Assembly: GCA_902728285.1 (NCBI GenBank)
Contig: CACVBU010000930.1
Location: forward strand, 219,620 to 283,619
Origin: Clytia hemisphaerica
Taxonomy: Eukaryota; Cnidaria; Hydrozoa; Leptothecata; Clytiidae
Direction: 5' to 3'
Length of the DNA stretch: 64,000 nt
Part shown: positions 41,901-52,528 of the stretch, in pieces
Numbering within the stretch: position 1 is the stretch's first letter
Layout of the letters: every line of letters starts with the position of its first letter
The notes under the pieces: generated by a model
What the model was told of the DNA's origin: nothing
Seen by the model: only the letters and a program-made list of their open reading frames with translations
Databases searched by the model: none
Translations under genes and position numbers: made by a program

Positions 41901-44900
41901 TCTCTTCATTCCAGATATGTCACTTGGTTCTGCTCTCCTACCAGGAGAGGAAACTGCGCTCCTACCAGGAGAGGGTTCTGCTCTCCTTCCAGGAGAAGAA
42001 CCATCAACTTTACCGGAAGAACCTGATGTCCAACCACAACCATCACCAGACTTGCTCCAAGACAAAGAAAACATCCCAGAAGAACAGGAAGACTTAGAAC
42101 CTGAAATCGAATTCGTACCCATACCTCTCTTCGATGAGGTCCAGTCCTCTGGCCTACCAACACCTAAACCAAAGAAAAAGCCGGCACCCAAGAAGAAGAA
42201 GACTCAAAGAAAAAAACGTATACCGCTCAATATGCCTAAAGGAAAAGCGTGTAATTATTTCATCGACTCAAAGTACAAATCGGGCAAAGCGGCAACTGTT
42301 GACACTTCTTCAACAAACAACAAAAATACTTCAAAATCTAAAACAACCAAATCGAAGCCCAAACCTAAACAAACGGAAAAACCCGCAGAGCCACCGGTCA
42401 CCTATATACCAACACCTGAAAATTCACCCTCAGTTAGGATCACACCGATTGACCAAACGCTAGTCGATAGCCTGTTTGAGCCGCCAGCACCCGAACCATT
42501 GACTGAGCAAAACCACACACCACAAGCCTCAACCTCAATAACACGTGGTCGTCCCAGTCCTGTCATCCCTGGTGAAAATTCAGTGAACTGCACTGGATGT
42601 TCTTCAACGGTCAACGTTACTGATAATCGATCACCGGATACCCCTATCGAAAAAATTCTTTGCCAAAATTGTGTCCACGCACTCAACCAACATAACAAAA
42701 CTATCAAAATGGGAAAATCGATCTTAAAAACGAAACCGAAAGCCAAAGGTTCTGCCAAACGTCGGATTTCCATTGGTGGAGTGACCATAATGAACTCTTC
42801 ACATTCGAAAATACGCGCCGTTAGTGCTCCGTCACCTGCAATCACACGCCGTAGCTTGCGACAACGGAAAGCAGTTGACTACGTCCATAAGATACGTGAA
42901 CGTTCTGCAGCCTTAAAATTACAAACCATTGTGGAGAAAAGTCAATCGATTGTTCAACAGCAAAGTCACGTGATGGAACAGAGTACTTCTAATAAAATGA
43001 CAGATTCGGTATGAATAATTATTTCAATAGTTAGAAAATAGTCTGTTGTGTCGATCGTTTATCCGTTATACCTTTTTCTTTGAATCGGCATAAACTTTCT
43101 TTTAGTATATTCTTGTACAGTTCAAAAGTATCGATTTTACGCGTCGACTTAAACTTTCTGTTATTTCTTTTGCAGTTCAATAGTATTAATTTTTACGTGG
43201 ACAGTTTTTTAAGAAATTTCTTTATGGTTAGGTAGAGAAATCACGAGGTTATGCAGGTATTTGTTTTTACATAATTTTATTTAGTTAGGAAGATTTGTAA
43301 AGTTCAGAAGCCGTAATTGAAAAAAGATTAATCTCATGTAAAAGAAATCTGTTCTACTACTGCTAGGAAGATAGAGCAGTAACCAATTCTTCCTGATTTC
43401 TTACCTATTTTGAATGTGTTTTTGTTTCAATCAGCCAGGTAGGTCAATAAAACTTGTTTATCATATTTGAGTTTTCTTCACAGATCTAGTAGTCTAGAAT
43501 AGGTTTTTGGTGCTTTGTTTAGAATATTCTGTTGTTAGATATCTTTACTCTTAAGAATAAATTAAGAATAAAAGTCATATTTGTCTAGAATACTTCATCT
43601 CAAACCACGTCAAACGTTGCATTATCGTTGATTGACACCGTCAAAACGAGACGTCGAAAAGCTGCCGTCAAGACGAGGGATAACGGACCCAATGCCAAGA
43701 AAAATACCAAAGCAACAACACGACAAAACAACAATAAACAAAAACAAGCCATTGCAACTGTATCCTCTCCTAGACAAACGCCTGAACGAACGAAAAAACC
43801 TTCGTTGAAAAGGGTAAGACTTATGTATACTATTCAATATATTTTTTATCCTTTTTTGATTGCATTTTATTTCGTTGCATTTCCAGCTGTTGAACTAGTT
43901 TTAAACATGTCTTGACGTCTTTTCAATGGTGTGGCTTACGCTTGCTTCAGCCAGCTTTTCTTCAGTAAAAATAATTAGCTAACACATGCATTAAAGTGTA
44001 TGTTCATATGTTGATAACCCTACCTTATAAGAAATGTTATGTTTTCACTACTATTTTTTATTTCAGGTTTCCAGGACGCCAATTGCAAATTCCCCAGTCA
44101 TAAAATTACGTAAAACTTCAGTGCCGTCACCGGCCGTCACACGCCGTAACCTTCGTCAACGTAAAAACGTTAGTCAGGTAGCAGAAGTTGCGGCAAAGAA
44201 ACCAAAGCTCTCGCAAGTAGCTAAGAAGCGAAACAACTCAATTGCCAATAAATCAAAAACCAAAAAGAACAATTTACAACATTCCTCACCAACCAAAAGC
44301 CGAAATCAAAGTCGAAGTCGATCTACAAGTACATCACCGGCCAATCAAAAAACAAATCCTAAAAGGAATCAAAAGACTTTTAAATCACCCTCAGTAGAAT
44401 CTCTGCCATCCAACAAAAAGAAGGCTCAAAAATCACCGGTCACTTCAATCTCTAACGCTGGTGCTCGTAAACGTACAACAACGCCCGTAACTACGAAAAC
44501 AAGGAAACGAGTTTCTCCAGTCTCCAAAACAGCCGCTCCGGTCACCAAAAAAAGAACATCGCCTGCAGCGAACAACAATAAAAAGCCTCCTAAACCACAA
44601 TTGAATAGCCCACGGCATACCATTCAAACACAAAAACCAGCCGCCGGGGCTACCGCTCAAGTAAGAGCTAACGAAAGCCAGCGCTTATCAGGTGAAACGA
44701 CACAATCTTTCATGAGACGTAAAAAGACTTTATTCAAATCTAGAGGTAATCGTATTAATACTCCTGACATCAATGAAAAAGTGTTGGAACCTTTAGACGA
44801 GAATCGATTACTGGGTGAGACGACTCGATCGTTCCTGAAGCGCAAGAAGACATTGTTTAAATCGAACGCGGATAAGATTCAAACGCCTGAGTCATCCAAA

Positions 44901-45432
44901 GAGAAAGTCATGGTAAGTTTATCTCTTGATTACAGGGTGTCCCGAATAAAAATACTGTCAACTCTCTCTATTTCGAACCTCTATTATTCGAATTTTTTGT
45001 AATTCGAACTAGAATATTAATCCCCTCAACTGAAACTTGGTTTGAATTACTAGGTAGGACTGTAACTCGAATCTTTCTCGAATTCGAAGGAAATTTTTGG
45101 CCCCTTGAAGATCGAATTAGAGAGAGTCACCTGTAATTTCAATTAATTCTAAAGAAATAGCTTTGTGAAACGGAAATTTCACTAATTATTTGTTTCTCTT
45201 TCTGTTCAAGAATTCGACAGCTATGATGGCTTCCATCCCTGCACCAGCATTGGGTGACGTCAATATTTCGGAAATCGGGCGACGGGCGGGTGACAGGTCC
45301 ACTACGATGATGGCGATGAGTAGCAGATACATGTCTGGTCGTTTGGTCGACGTTCAAATGGGTGTTCCTAAATCGTTGACGGACTTGGTACGAAATCAAT
45401 TCACTACCGGAGCTTCAAAGAAACGAAAATAA
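32936..45432 (+). CDS. Large basic nuclear-type protein, 12 exons
   Basis: I do not recognise the family. Exons: 32936-33020, 33709-33839, 34105-34194, 37736-37876, 38466-38603, 39032-39538, 39962-40045, 40939-41223, 41770-43008, 43589-43813, 44067-44912, 45211-45432; borders are GT-AG with consistent phases; 1330 residues. The start is the first ATG after an in-frame TAG. Residues ~30-65 are a likely coiled coil (NLLDQFEKEKKELDELGDRL). Exons 4 and 5 both begin G(V/I)SFCGQTSF. The middle is Ser/Thr/Pro-rich with many TP sites; exon 9 has three ALLPGE repeats and Lys-rich runs. SPSPAxTRRxLRQRK-like modules occur in exons 9 and 11, with a related SLRNRKFK in exon 7. Exon 11 ends with two ETTxSFxxRKKTLFKS units. 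Composition suggests a chromatin- or spindle-associated phosphoprotein; an INCENP-like role is only a guess. Confidence 0.85.
33128..33560. mobile_element. GGCCTGAAATAAC foldback element
   Basis: In intron 1 of the large gene. Ends GGCCTGAAATAAC and its complement; inside are many short inverted words GTCGGACA/TGTCCGAC and GTCCAACC. It is an element built from repeated short palindromic motifs, similar in style to 40269-40658 but different in sequence. Confidence 0.55.
34237..34454 (-). mobile_element. C-ended MITE, truncated, minus orientation
   Basis: Reverse-strand relative of 24786-25069. The terminus CACTGGGGTGT at 34444-34454, the CCCAGCGGGTCAGTG block and the AATTTCAATGGGAATAGAAA interior match. 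The other terminal repeat is missing. It lies in intron 3 of the large gene. Confidence 0.5.
34607..35076 (+). mobile_element. Poly-G family element interrupted by a MITE
   Basis: Begins GGTGGGGTACTAGGGTTGCG and ends AAAGTACCCTCCCC, as in the element at 1397-1731, with inner CCCTTATTGGGACT and CTTACAGAGACT motifs. A mariner-like MITE (34736-34936) splits it. Intron 3 of the large gene. Confidence 0.55.
34736..34936. mobile_element. Mariner-like MITE, TA TSD
   Basis: A 201-bp element whose ends GGTGCGCCACAAAAAAGTTT and the complement TTTGTGCGCCACAAAA lie between TA (34734-34735 and 34937-34938). It is the same family as the outer element in Smad intron 1 (9565-11402) and shares the inner CTGAAAGTAACTTTTTTATT. 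Confidence 0.7.
35575..35580 (-). terminator. Candidate poly(A) signal, nested PAN gene
   Basis: AATAAA on the minus strand about 172 bases after the stop codon of the nested gene. Confidence 0.35.
35752..36144 (-). CDS. Small secreted PAN/apple-like protein, nested
   Basis: Single-exon gene inside intron 3 of the large nuclear-protein gene, on the opposite strand; about 130 residues. Residues 1-~17 (MKLLFLMILFVSQMQAK) are a signal peptide. The remainder resembles a PAN/apple-type domain, with the spaced cysteines in CCLECQRTPNC, TTCSLFG and DVCSYLE. PAN modules bind proteins or carbohydrates outside the cell. The C-terminal ~30 residues are Pro/Thr-rich and end in TAG at 35752-35754. An upstream in-frame ATG at 36180 adds 12 polar residues; 36144 is preferred because it yields a normal signal peptide. 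Whether it is a complete gene or one exon of a longer one is uncertain, since no acceptor-bounded second exon was seen. Confidence 0.65.
   Translation of the reverse strand: MKLLFLMILFVSQMQAKMLSSRIFMQFRENVIIDKKTITTKEDYSITECCLECQRTPNCTFAQTVTDPSGVKTTCSLFGEIADVCSYLEPHEGGMVFKAESQEGGDLQPTPSLKTHTWPTENSANPGTPH
37233..37592. mobile_element. Degenerate element with GCCGACA words
   Basis: Weak inverted ends (CTTTAATCCTTTTAAAGTGCC against the complement of GGCAGTTAAAGGGTTAAG). The words TTTGCCGACAT, GTCGGCAAATCCCGACA and GTCGGCATATGCCGACA repeat inside. It lies in intron 3 of the large gene, near exon 4. Confidence 0.4.
40269..40658. mobile_element. Palindrome-array element, TSD CCTTCG
   Basis: A 390-bp element with ends CAGCCCTCGAATTTCA and the complement CAGCCCTCGAAATTCA. 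CCTTCG lies on both sides (40263-40268 and 40659-40664). The two arms are packed with AGGTCGGCA/TGCCGACCT words arranged head-to-head, so many small stem-loops are possible. It is in intron 7 of the large gene. There is no coding capacity. Confidence 0.7.
41438..41737. mobile_element. TGGGCTCTTCC MITE, 300 bp
   Basis: Larger relative of 19007-19165: ends TGGGCTTTTCCAGGAAA and the complement TGGGCTCTTCCAGAAAATG. The inner inverted pair GGGGGTGGAGGATAT/ATATCCCCCACCTCC and a series of CCCCC(G/A)GACA and ACCCCCAAACA units complete it. It occupies much of intron 8 of the large gene and ends 32 bp before the exon 9 acceptor. Confidence 0.7.
44933..45133. mobile_element. Mariner-like MITE filling intron 11
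   Basis: A 201-bp element between TA (44931-44932 and 45134-45135). Left end CAGGGTGTCCCGAATAAAAA, right complement CAGGTGACTCTCTCTAATTCG; both arms share ACTCTCTCT and ATTCGAA words. It makes up about two thirds of the 298-bp last intron of the large gene. Confidence 0.65.
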
Positions 45433-45433
45433 A
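45428..45433 (+). terminator. AATAAA overlapping the stop codon
   Basis: The hexamer AATAAA overlaps the TAA stop (45430-45432) of the large gene. If used, it would give a very short 3' UTR; no other AATAAA follows within the next 150 bases. Confidence 0.3.
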
Positions 45434-45494
45434 GAAAATATTATTATGTGTGTGAACAAATGTTGTTTTTCGAATTTATGAATTAAGTTTGGTA

Positions 45495-45546
45495 GAGAAA
45501 TGGATTTTTTAAATGACATAGAGAAATGGATTTTTTAAATGACATA
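45495..45546 (+). repeat. 26-bp perfect tandem duplication
   Basis: GAGAAATGGATTTTTTAAAT plus GACATA occurs twice in a row (45495-45520, 45521-45546) just downstream of the large gene. A simple recent duplication. Confidence 0.9.
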
Positions 45547-45803
45547 CATATTGGACAAAATATTGTTTTGGATTGTTGTAGATCTCTAGAACGATTGAAG
45601 TATTGAAGTGTCCACTCGTTGTGGAATTAATGTCAGTGTTATTACACTAATCCCTTGGGATTTGTTTCCATATGGTCGAAAGAAGATCACACATGGTTAT
45701 TCGGAATCCCACTTTTCACACTTCAAAAATATCGAATTCCATTAGTTATTATAACGGATAAGTAATGTTCAGAGAGAACGGGCTGAGTGAATTATTTTAA
45801 TCA

Positions 45804-46021
45804 TTTTAAAGGGACATAAAAGTACTGACAAAATTTGTAAACAAACCGTATGCAGCGGGATACAAAATCAAAACAAATGTCACATGTCAAAATAAAAAAT
45901 AAAAGCAAATATGGCTGATTTTTATTGTCTCATTTGTTTTACAAGTTTGTTTTGGACACGTGATTTTGGACACGTGGCTCGCGAAATGTTTACATTTTAC
46001 TACTTTTATGTCCCTTTAAAA
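45804..46021. mobile_element. Hairpin-ended MITE, 218 bp
   Basis: Ends TTTTAAAGGGACATAAAAGT in inverted orientation with arms of about 38 bp that also share TGTAAAC. The target duplication is not evident. Confidence 0.65.
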
Positions 46022-47702
46022 CGAGTACCTACATAACAGTGTGTCCAGAAAGATAGGTGTCATATCACAAGCGGTTAAATACAAATGAAATGAAATAACG
46101 AGACCTTCCCCATGCGTTCTGGAAACGATCTTTTGTGAATAAAGGTCGACTAGAACGTTTGGGAATGTTTTGCAACGTTCAGGAACGTTCACAAACTTTA
46201 AGGTATTCCTAAAATGTTCTAAGACATTGCTAAACAAGTAAATTAAGGGAACGGTGAAAACGTGAACGGTCGTGATTTAAAATTTTTTGAGCCGTGATAC
46301 GTGATTTTGACTTTTTCAAAGGGATGCGTGATAAGCCATGGTTTTCGTGATCGTATTGAAGACAAAAAATTTTGTGATATCGTGATCAGAGTTGCCGCTG
46401 GGCGGGGGGGGCAACTTAACGTCTCTGGAATGTTCCATTTTATTTGTACTTATAGTCATACAACATATTCTTGATTATTTTAATTCTCAGGATTGTTTTT
46501 GTAATTGCCAGTCATTGAATTATTGATGCAAAAGAATACCCTCCCTTCCCGTTTGCCCCAAGTATCAATTTTGTGCGCTTGGAGCTCGGCCGAACCCAAA
46601 ATTCGAAAAAAATATTAAGTCTCCTAATTTTATGTTGTCATTTTAAAATTGTATTTTTTTTATGTTTGGAATTTATCTTTTCCTTTATTATTGTGGAACG
46701 GCCAAACTTTTATTTTCCAGTGAGTTTCCTGTCAGCAAATTCAATCACCATGGTGTTAATAATTTGGCAACACCCTACCATTTTTATTCATATTTATCGT
46801 TGTATATAGACAAAAACACATCGTTTTTAAAATTTAAATAATCTTTCCTTTGTTTGTTTTTCAAACTTTCAATGTATATAAAAGATTGTCTTTTTCATGT
46901 ATCAAAGAAAACTTATCGGAGCGATATTAATTCAATTATTTTTTTCTCCACTCTCCACTATGACGATTCCCGGTGGGGGGGGGGACTTAGGCAAAATGGG
47001 TGTATGTGCCAGCTATAAGGGTCCCTTTTTCACACCCTCTCTCAAAGGAGTACAAAAACCATTAAAAAGCATATTGAGTCTCCGTAAGGGCTGAAAATTC
47101 ACGAAAATCTAAATTTCCTGTCTCAAGGGTCGTGATTTTCTAGAATTTGAAAAAAGTCTTTTGACCAGAAATGTTTTCGCCGAGGAAAACTCACCTTATA
47201 AAATAATTTCGTTACACATTTTTTTTATATAAGAGACTCCATTTTTTCGGGTCAGGGCTGGGGTTGCTTAGCATTCTAGCTCATTCGCTAATTTCAGGGG
47301 CTCGAGCCTTAGCGACCTGGTTGTTTATAAAAAATGTGTACTTTTCACGACTAATTTCTCTCCTTTAGAGAAGTACATAGACACTACAACAAGTGGGATC
47401 TTATCGGAATCTTAGACGAGATTCCCCGATTATGAATATGTTCGTATGTTAGCCGTAACCAAATCTTTTTAACTGAAATTTTATGTCAAATCTATACAAT
47501 GTTCAGCAAATCTAATCTTAATTTTGTAGGATGAGACTTTTTTATCGGGCTAGTGAAGGCCCATTTTTCGAACAATTTGTTGTTGCAATCGTGTGATTGC
47601 TTTTGTCTCCCCGATCCACCTCGCTCATAAAATGTAAAATTAGTCAGGGTGAAAATTACGTCACCCCTTTAAAATGTTCGTCTTTTTTTCGACATTTTTT
47701 TC
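46022..47702. other. No gene; repeat debris
   Basis: A poly-G word with GGTGTATGTGCC near 46972-47012 is another remnant of the 1397-1731 family. The rest is AT-rich with no protein-like frame. Confidence 0.35.
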
Positions 47703-48047
47703 CGGGGGGGGGGGGCACTGGGTTTGCGAACTGACGGTATGTGCGGGCCAAAAATTGGCTTTTAAAATTGCACCCTTACAGTGCCGCAAAAATCAGTGAA
47801 AATCATACCCTTAGAGAGTGCATTTTCCCCCAAATTTTCGATCCCTTTCGTATGCAAAAAATGGTCAAAATTCTAGCATTTTTGGTCAAAATATCTAGAT
47901 TTTTCAAGAATTTTCTGAAATTTCTACCCTTACAGTGCATCTCTAGTTTTTCCGACCCTTACAGTGCATTTTAAACATATTGGAAAAGGTACCCTTAGGA
48001 CCCGCACATACCCGTCGGTCCTTTTGCCCAGCTGCCCCCCCCCCGGG
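47703..48047. mobile_element. Poly-G family element, 345 bp
   Basis: Starts with a run of G and CACTGGGTTTGCG...GGTATGTGCGGGCC and ends GGACCCGCACATACC...GCCCAGCTG plus a C run. CATTTTTT occurs on both flanks, a possible 8-bp duplication. The interior repeats ACCCTTACAGTGCA and ACCCTTAGAGAGTGC, variants of the motif inside 1397-1731. Confidence 0.65.
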
Positions 48048-48131
48048 CATTTTTTGCACAACTTTATCTCCGCCATCTTTGATTCTGTATCATTACCTCC
48101 ATTATACTGAGTTTTTTGCTCCGCCTGCAAA

Positions 48132-48287
48132 ATGGCGTCGCGAACTCCGAAATGGCGTATACACGAGAATGAAGATTATCTGGCACCCGATGTAGAAATT
48201 TTCTTCCGACACGCTAAAGCTCTGAAGGTCGGGAAAATTTTCAACATCTGGAAGAAATACATTACGGAATTTCGCCTGACCGCGTAA
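48132..48287 (+). CDS. Possible short ORF or first exon
   Basis: A 51-codon frame from AAAATGGCGTCG to TAA with a mixed, protein-like composition (TPKWRIHENEDYLAPDVEIF). Its middle is related at the DNA level to 16898-16951 upstream of the phosphatase copy, so it may be a dispersed gene fragment. No donor is clear. Function unknown. Confidence 0.25.
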   Translation: MASRTPKWRIHENEDYLAPDVEIFFRHAKALKVGKIFNIWKKYITEFRLTA

Positions 48288-49837
48288 TTTTTTAGAAAGA
48301 TGGGCCCGAGTGCAATTTGGACAGGGAAGGTGTCATGGCCGACAAAATTTGGGTCAGGAAAAACTTTTCACGAAATAAATTCAAATACAAAACTTTTTGG
48401 AGAAGGAATCGTGCAAAATATTATCATTCTTTTCACAAGGAGGGCATGTAGAAATACTCAAATAAGTATTTTTCCTTCTTTAAACTGATCACAGAAGCAA
48501 AAACAAAATAGAAATAACTTGTACACAAAAAAAGCCTGAAAGAAGAGAAAAGTCATAATCATTATCTATAATAACACTAAAAGAAAAACTAAAGCTATAG
48601 AAAATGAATACTAACCCTCAATGAACACTTTTGTGAAGTTTGATAAAGATTTTATCCAAAAAACTTCAGTTCTGGAACACTGAAGTCGGTTTGTCCGTTG
48701 TCGCCGGTGGACAACAGTTATATTTGGAGGACGGTCTAAGATATATAACAACATGAAAGTTACTGATAAAAGCCTAAGCCCATAGGAACATACCTGTTTT
48801 AGTTTCTTTGGTCTTTGAAATTTGAATGGTATAAATTTGAGAAAGTGCAGAAAAAATCAGCCATCAAAACAAACAAAAACAAAAGTTATGATTATCAACT
48901 TTTCTGTGGTAGAAACACATTTTTTGGGTTGGTGCACATACAGAAATTACACTGGATACTAAAACTAATATTCAGGGAGTGATAAGTACAGTTAAACTAC
49001 AAAAAATCCATCAAAAGAAACCAAAAACAACCATAACAGCACACGTTTTTTGAAAAGTACATCAGCCATGTTGTTTGTAATTTTTGCCGACATACTCATG
49101 ACGTGGTAACTAACGACAGTGATTTGACGGTCTTTTTGATTGAGGCGCCAGTGTTAAGGCATAAACCTTAGTTTTAATCCATTTTTGGTCAATCAAACAC
49201 TCTCACCTTTTTCAGTGTGCAGCCATTTTGTTTGTTTTTGTTTGGTCTGCATTTTATTTCACTTTTCCCACCATTTTGGTTATTCTGCATTTTTCTGTGT
49301 TTGATAAGCATTTGGTCAGTATTTTATTCATTAATTTTATGTCAATTTGATATGCATTTCCTTTTGTTATAATTTATTTCAATTTTTCTCATAATTTATT
49401 TTGGTCTGTAAATTAGACTTTTTAATCTGCCTATAAATGCCACATCATCACTCAGACCTCACTTCAACAGAGACTTCAAGGAGTGAAGACCTCCTCTGAC
49501 ATGATGTCAACTCAAATCAAATGAAATCAATCAATAGTCTCTTTAGTTACTCACATATACAAGCACATTCAATTTTCATTTTCACACAGTTGGTGTTAGT
49601 CTTGACACACCCTGTGTTCTGCTGCCTGCTTACAGCATTCTACCTCAGGCCAGCTGGTGAGTTTTTTGTTTCTTTTCTCTGTCTCTATTTGTGGCACCTA
49701 AGTTAAGTTAAGTTAGATTTTCTTTTACATTATATTAGTACTTCAATCATTCATTTATACATTTGCTGTTTTCTACTTCTACTTTTGTTCTCATAGACTT
49801 ACATCCTTTTGTACCTAAGTTAGATTATTAATTTCGC
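48288..49837. other. No gene recognised
   Basis: AT-rich DNA. Around 49100-49420 there are many TTTTGTTTGGTCTGCATTTT-like words that look like decayed tandem sequence. Nothing coding is evident. Confidence 0.3.
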
Positions 49838-50050
49838 TTAGCGAAAGTATTACGATAGCCTTTCTGCGGCGGCGGCGGCGGTGTCATCGGAAAAAAAATT
49901 AGAAAACGAAAGTGCTTGATACGGTGGACGAACTCACTAAATTTAATTTACAAATTACACGCTCGTACAACCACGGACGATTTTCGCGGGTTTTCTTTGG
50001 ATTACGTCATATATCTTTGTGTCTTTAGCTCCACAGTTTTGAATTTTTCT
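49838..50050 (+). repeat. Leader before the 124-bp satellite, with (CGG)n
   Basis: TTTCGCTTAGCGAAA is a palindrome at 49838-49854, followed by (CGG)5 near 49866-49881. It lies directly before the first satellite unit and looks like one end of a composite element that carries the array. Confidence 0.4.
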
Positions 50051-51756
50051 TTATTTTCTTATAAGCATATACTTTATAAGAATCAAATCAATAACTCTTG
50101 ATAGACGGTAATATACCTTTCGGTAATTAGTTCTTACAAAGTAAACAAAGTATGGCGCACAATATGAGCATATTTATTTTTCTTATAAGCATATACTTTA
50201 TAAGAATCAAATCAATTACTCTTGATAGACGGTGATATACCTTTCGGTAATTAGTTCTTACAAAGTAAACAAGGGATGGCGCACAACATGACCTTATTTA
50301 TTTTTCTTATAAGCATTACTTTATAAGAATCAAATCAATAAACTCTTTAATAGACGGTGATATACCTTTCGGTAATTAGTTCTTACAAAGTAAACAAAGG
50401 ATGGCGCACAATATGAGCATATTTATTTTTCTTATTAGCATATACTTTATAAGAATCAAATCAATAACTCTTGATAGACGGTGATATAGCTTTCGGTAAT
50501 TAGTTCTTACAAAGTAAACAAAGGATGGCGCACAATATGAGCATATTTATTTTTCTTATTAGCATATACTTTATAAGAATCAAATCAATAACTCTTGATA
50601 GACGGTGATATACCTTTCGGTAATTAGTTCTTACAAAGTAAACAAAGTATGGCGCACATTATGAGCATATTTATTTTTCTTATAAGCATTTACTTTATAA
50701 GAATCAAATCAATAACTCTTGATAGACGGTGATATAGCTTTCGGTAATTAGTTCCTACAAAGTAAACAAGGGATGGCGCACAATATGAGCTTACTTATTT
50801 TTCTTATAAGCATATACTTTATAAGAATCAAATCAATAACTCTTGATAGACGGTGATATACCTTTCGGTAACTAGTTCTTACAAAGTAAACAAGGGATGG
50901 CGCACAATATGAGCATATTTATTTTTCTTATAAGCATTTACTTTATAAGAATCAAATCAATAACTCTTTATAGACGGTGATATACCTTTCGGTAATTAGT
51001 TCTTACAAAGTAAACAAGGGATGGCGCACAATATGAGCTTACTTATTTTTCTTATAAGCATATACTTTATAAGAATCAAATCAATAACTCTTGATAGACG
51101 GTGATATACTTTTCGGTAATTAGTTCTTATAAAGTAAACAAGGGATGGCGCACAATATGAGCATATTTATTTTTCTTATAAGCATTTACTTTTAAGAATC
51201 AAATCAATAAACTCTGATAGACGGGAAAGCTTTCGGTAATTAGTGTTCCAAGTAAACAAGGGATGGCGCACAATATGAGCATATTTATTTTTCTTATAAG
51301 CATTTACTTTATAAGAATCAAATCAATAACTCTTTATAGACGGTGATATACCTTTCGGTAATTAGTTCTTACAAAGTAAACAAGGGATGGCGCACAATAT
51401 GAGCTTACTTATTTTTCTTATAAGCATATACTTTATAAGAATCAAATCAATAACTCTTGATAGACGGTGATATACTTTTCGGTAATTAGTTCTTATAAAG
51501 TAAACAAGAAACGGCGCACAATATGAGCTCGTTTATTTTTCTTATAAGCATATACTTTATAAGAATCAAATCAATAACTCTCGATAGACGGTTATATGCC
51601 TTTCGGTGAATAGTTTTTACAAAGTAAACAAGGGACGGTGCATAATATGAGATTATTTATTTTTCTTATAAGCATTTACTTTATAAGAATCAAATCAATA
51701 ACTTTTGATAGACGGTGATATTACCTTTGTTTATTAGTTCTTAAAAATTAAACAAC
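50051..51756 (+). repeat. 124-bp satellite array, ~14 copies
   Basis: TAGACGG recurs at 50102, 50226, 50351, 50475, 50599, 50723, 50847, 50971, 51095, 51218, 51337, 51461, 51585 and 51709, a period of 124 bp almost throughout. Each unit contains a near-palindrome (CTTATAAGCA...CTTTATAAG), ATCAAATCAATAACTCTTGA, TTTCGGTAATTAGTTCTTAC and ATGGCGCACAATATGAGC. Alternate units share variants (TTACTTATTT against CATATTTATTT), which suggests a higher-order period of about 250 bp in the right half. The same unit forms a shorter array at 60343-60830. Confidence 0.95.
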
Positions 51757-52528
51757 AGTTGTTCTTCAATTGGTCTCTTTTTTTAGCGATTTTAAGCCTC
51801 GTTGTTATTTAAAAAATTGTTTCATCAAGGCTCGATGTAAAGTAGATTTCAAATTGGCTTCAATCTCTACTTCTTGTTTTTCCTATGTAGTTTAAATTCT
51901 AGGCGAAATTTTCGACTTTAAGTCGTCTTGTTTTATTTTCATTCATTAGACTTAGTATTTTTCAATTTTTATTTTCAGTTTGAACACTACATTACTACAC
52001 ATCAATAAATTAATGCACTGAACAGTGTTACAAACACGGCGTTATTGTTTATTCAATCTCATCCCGACGCTACAACCCTAGCCCTAACCCTACCTGAAAC
52101 AACCCTTTAATCTAATCGGGAAATTTGACTCTACTACCAATTCAATCCAAAACATAGGTCAAACATCGCGCGGGTAGGCGGGGCAAAAATTCTAGATCGG
52201 TGGTTGGTTTAGCCTGGACTTGTTAATTTATTGCGCGCACAGGCCCCGACAAAGACAAAATCTTTTCGATCAGTTGCTTTTTAAAGGTCCATTCTGCTGC
52301 GCGCTGGACCAAAGACTCAAAGTGAGGAAGAAAAAAAGTTTGTTTACATGCATTCAACTTTACACATGTTCAACTTTTTCGCACCTTTTTATTAAACTTC
52401 TTCATCTTTACCCCTGTGGACGACATAGTTTTTCGTAGGCTGCTCACATCCACTAACGAATCCGTGCTTCTTTTAGAGGATGCTTAATAGAGGGTAAATC
52501 CTCTTTCTACAGAAATGCCGCTCTTAGT
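51757..52528. other. No gene; short telomere-like word
   Basis: AT-rich DNA with a CCCTAGCCCTAACCCTACC word near 52077-52095, too short to call an interstitial telomere. A stretch near 52335-52385 resembles the arms of the MITE at 57536-57765. Confidence 0.35.

Noticed and set aside
41892-42191. Minus-strand frames opposite exon 9
   Set aside because: Shadow of the repetitive ALLPGE and Lys/Pro-rich coding sequence on the plus strand.
50051-51756. CRISPR-like repeat array
   Set aside because: Units are contiguous 124-bp satellite copies without unique spacers, in animal DNA.
52077-52095. CCCTAGCCCTAACCCTACC as interstitial telomere
   Set aside because: Only about three imperfect units, too short to separate from chance.
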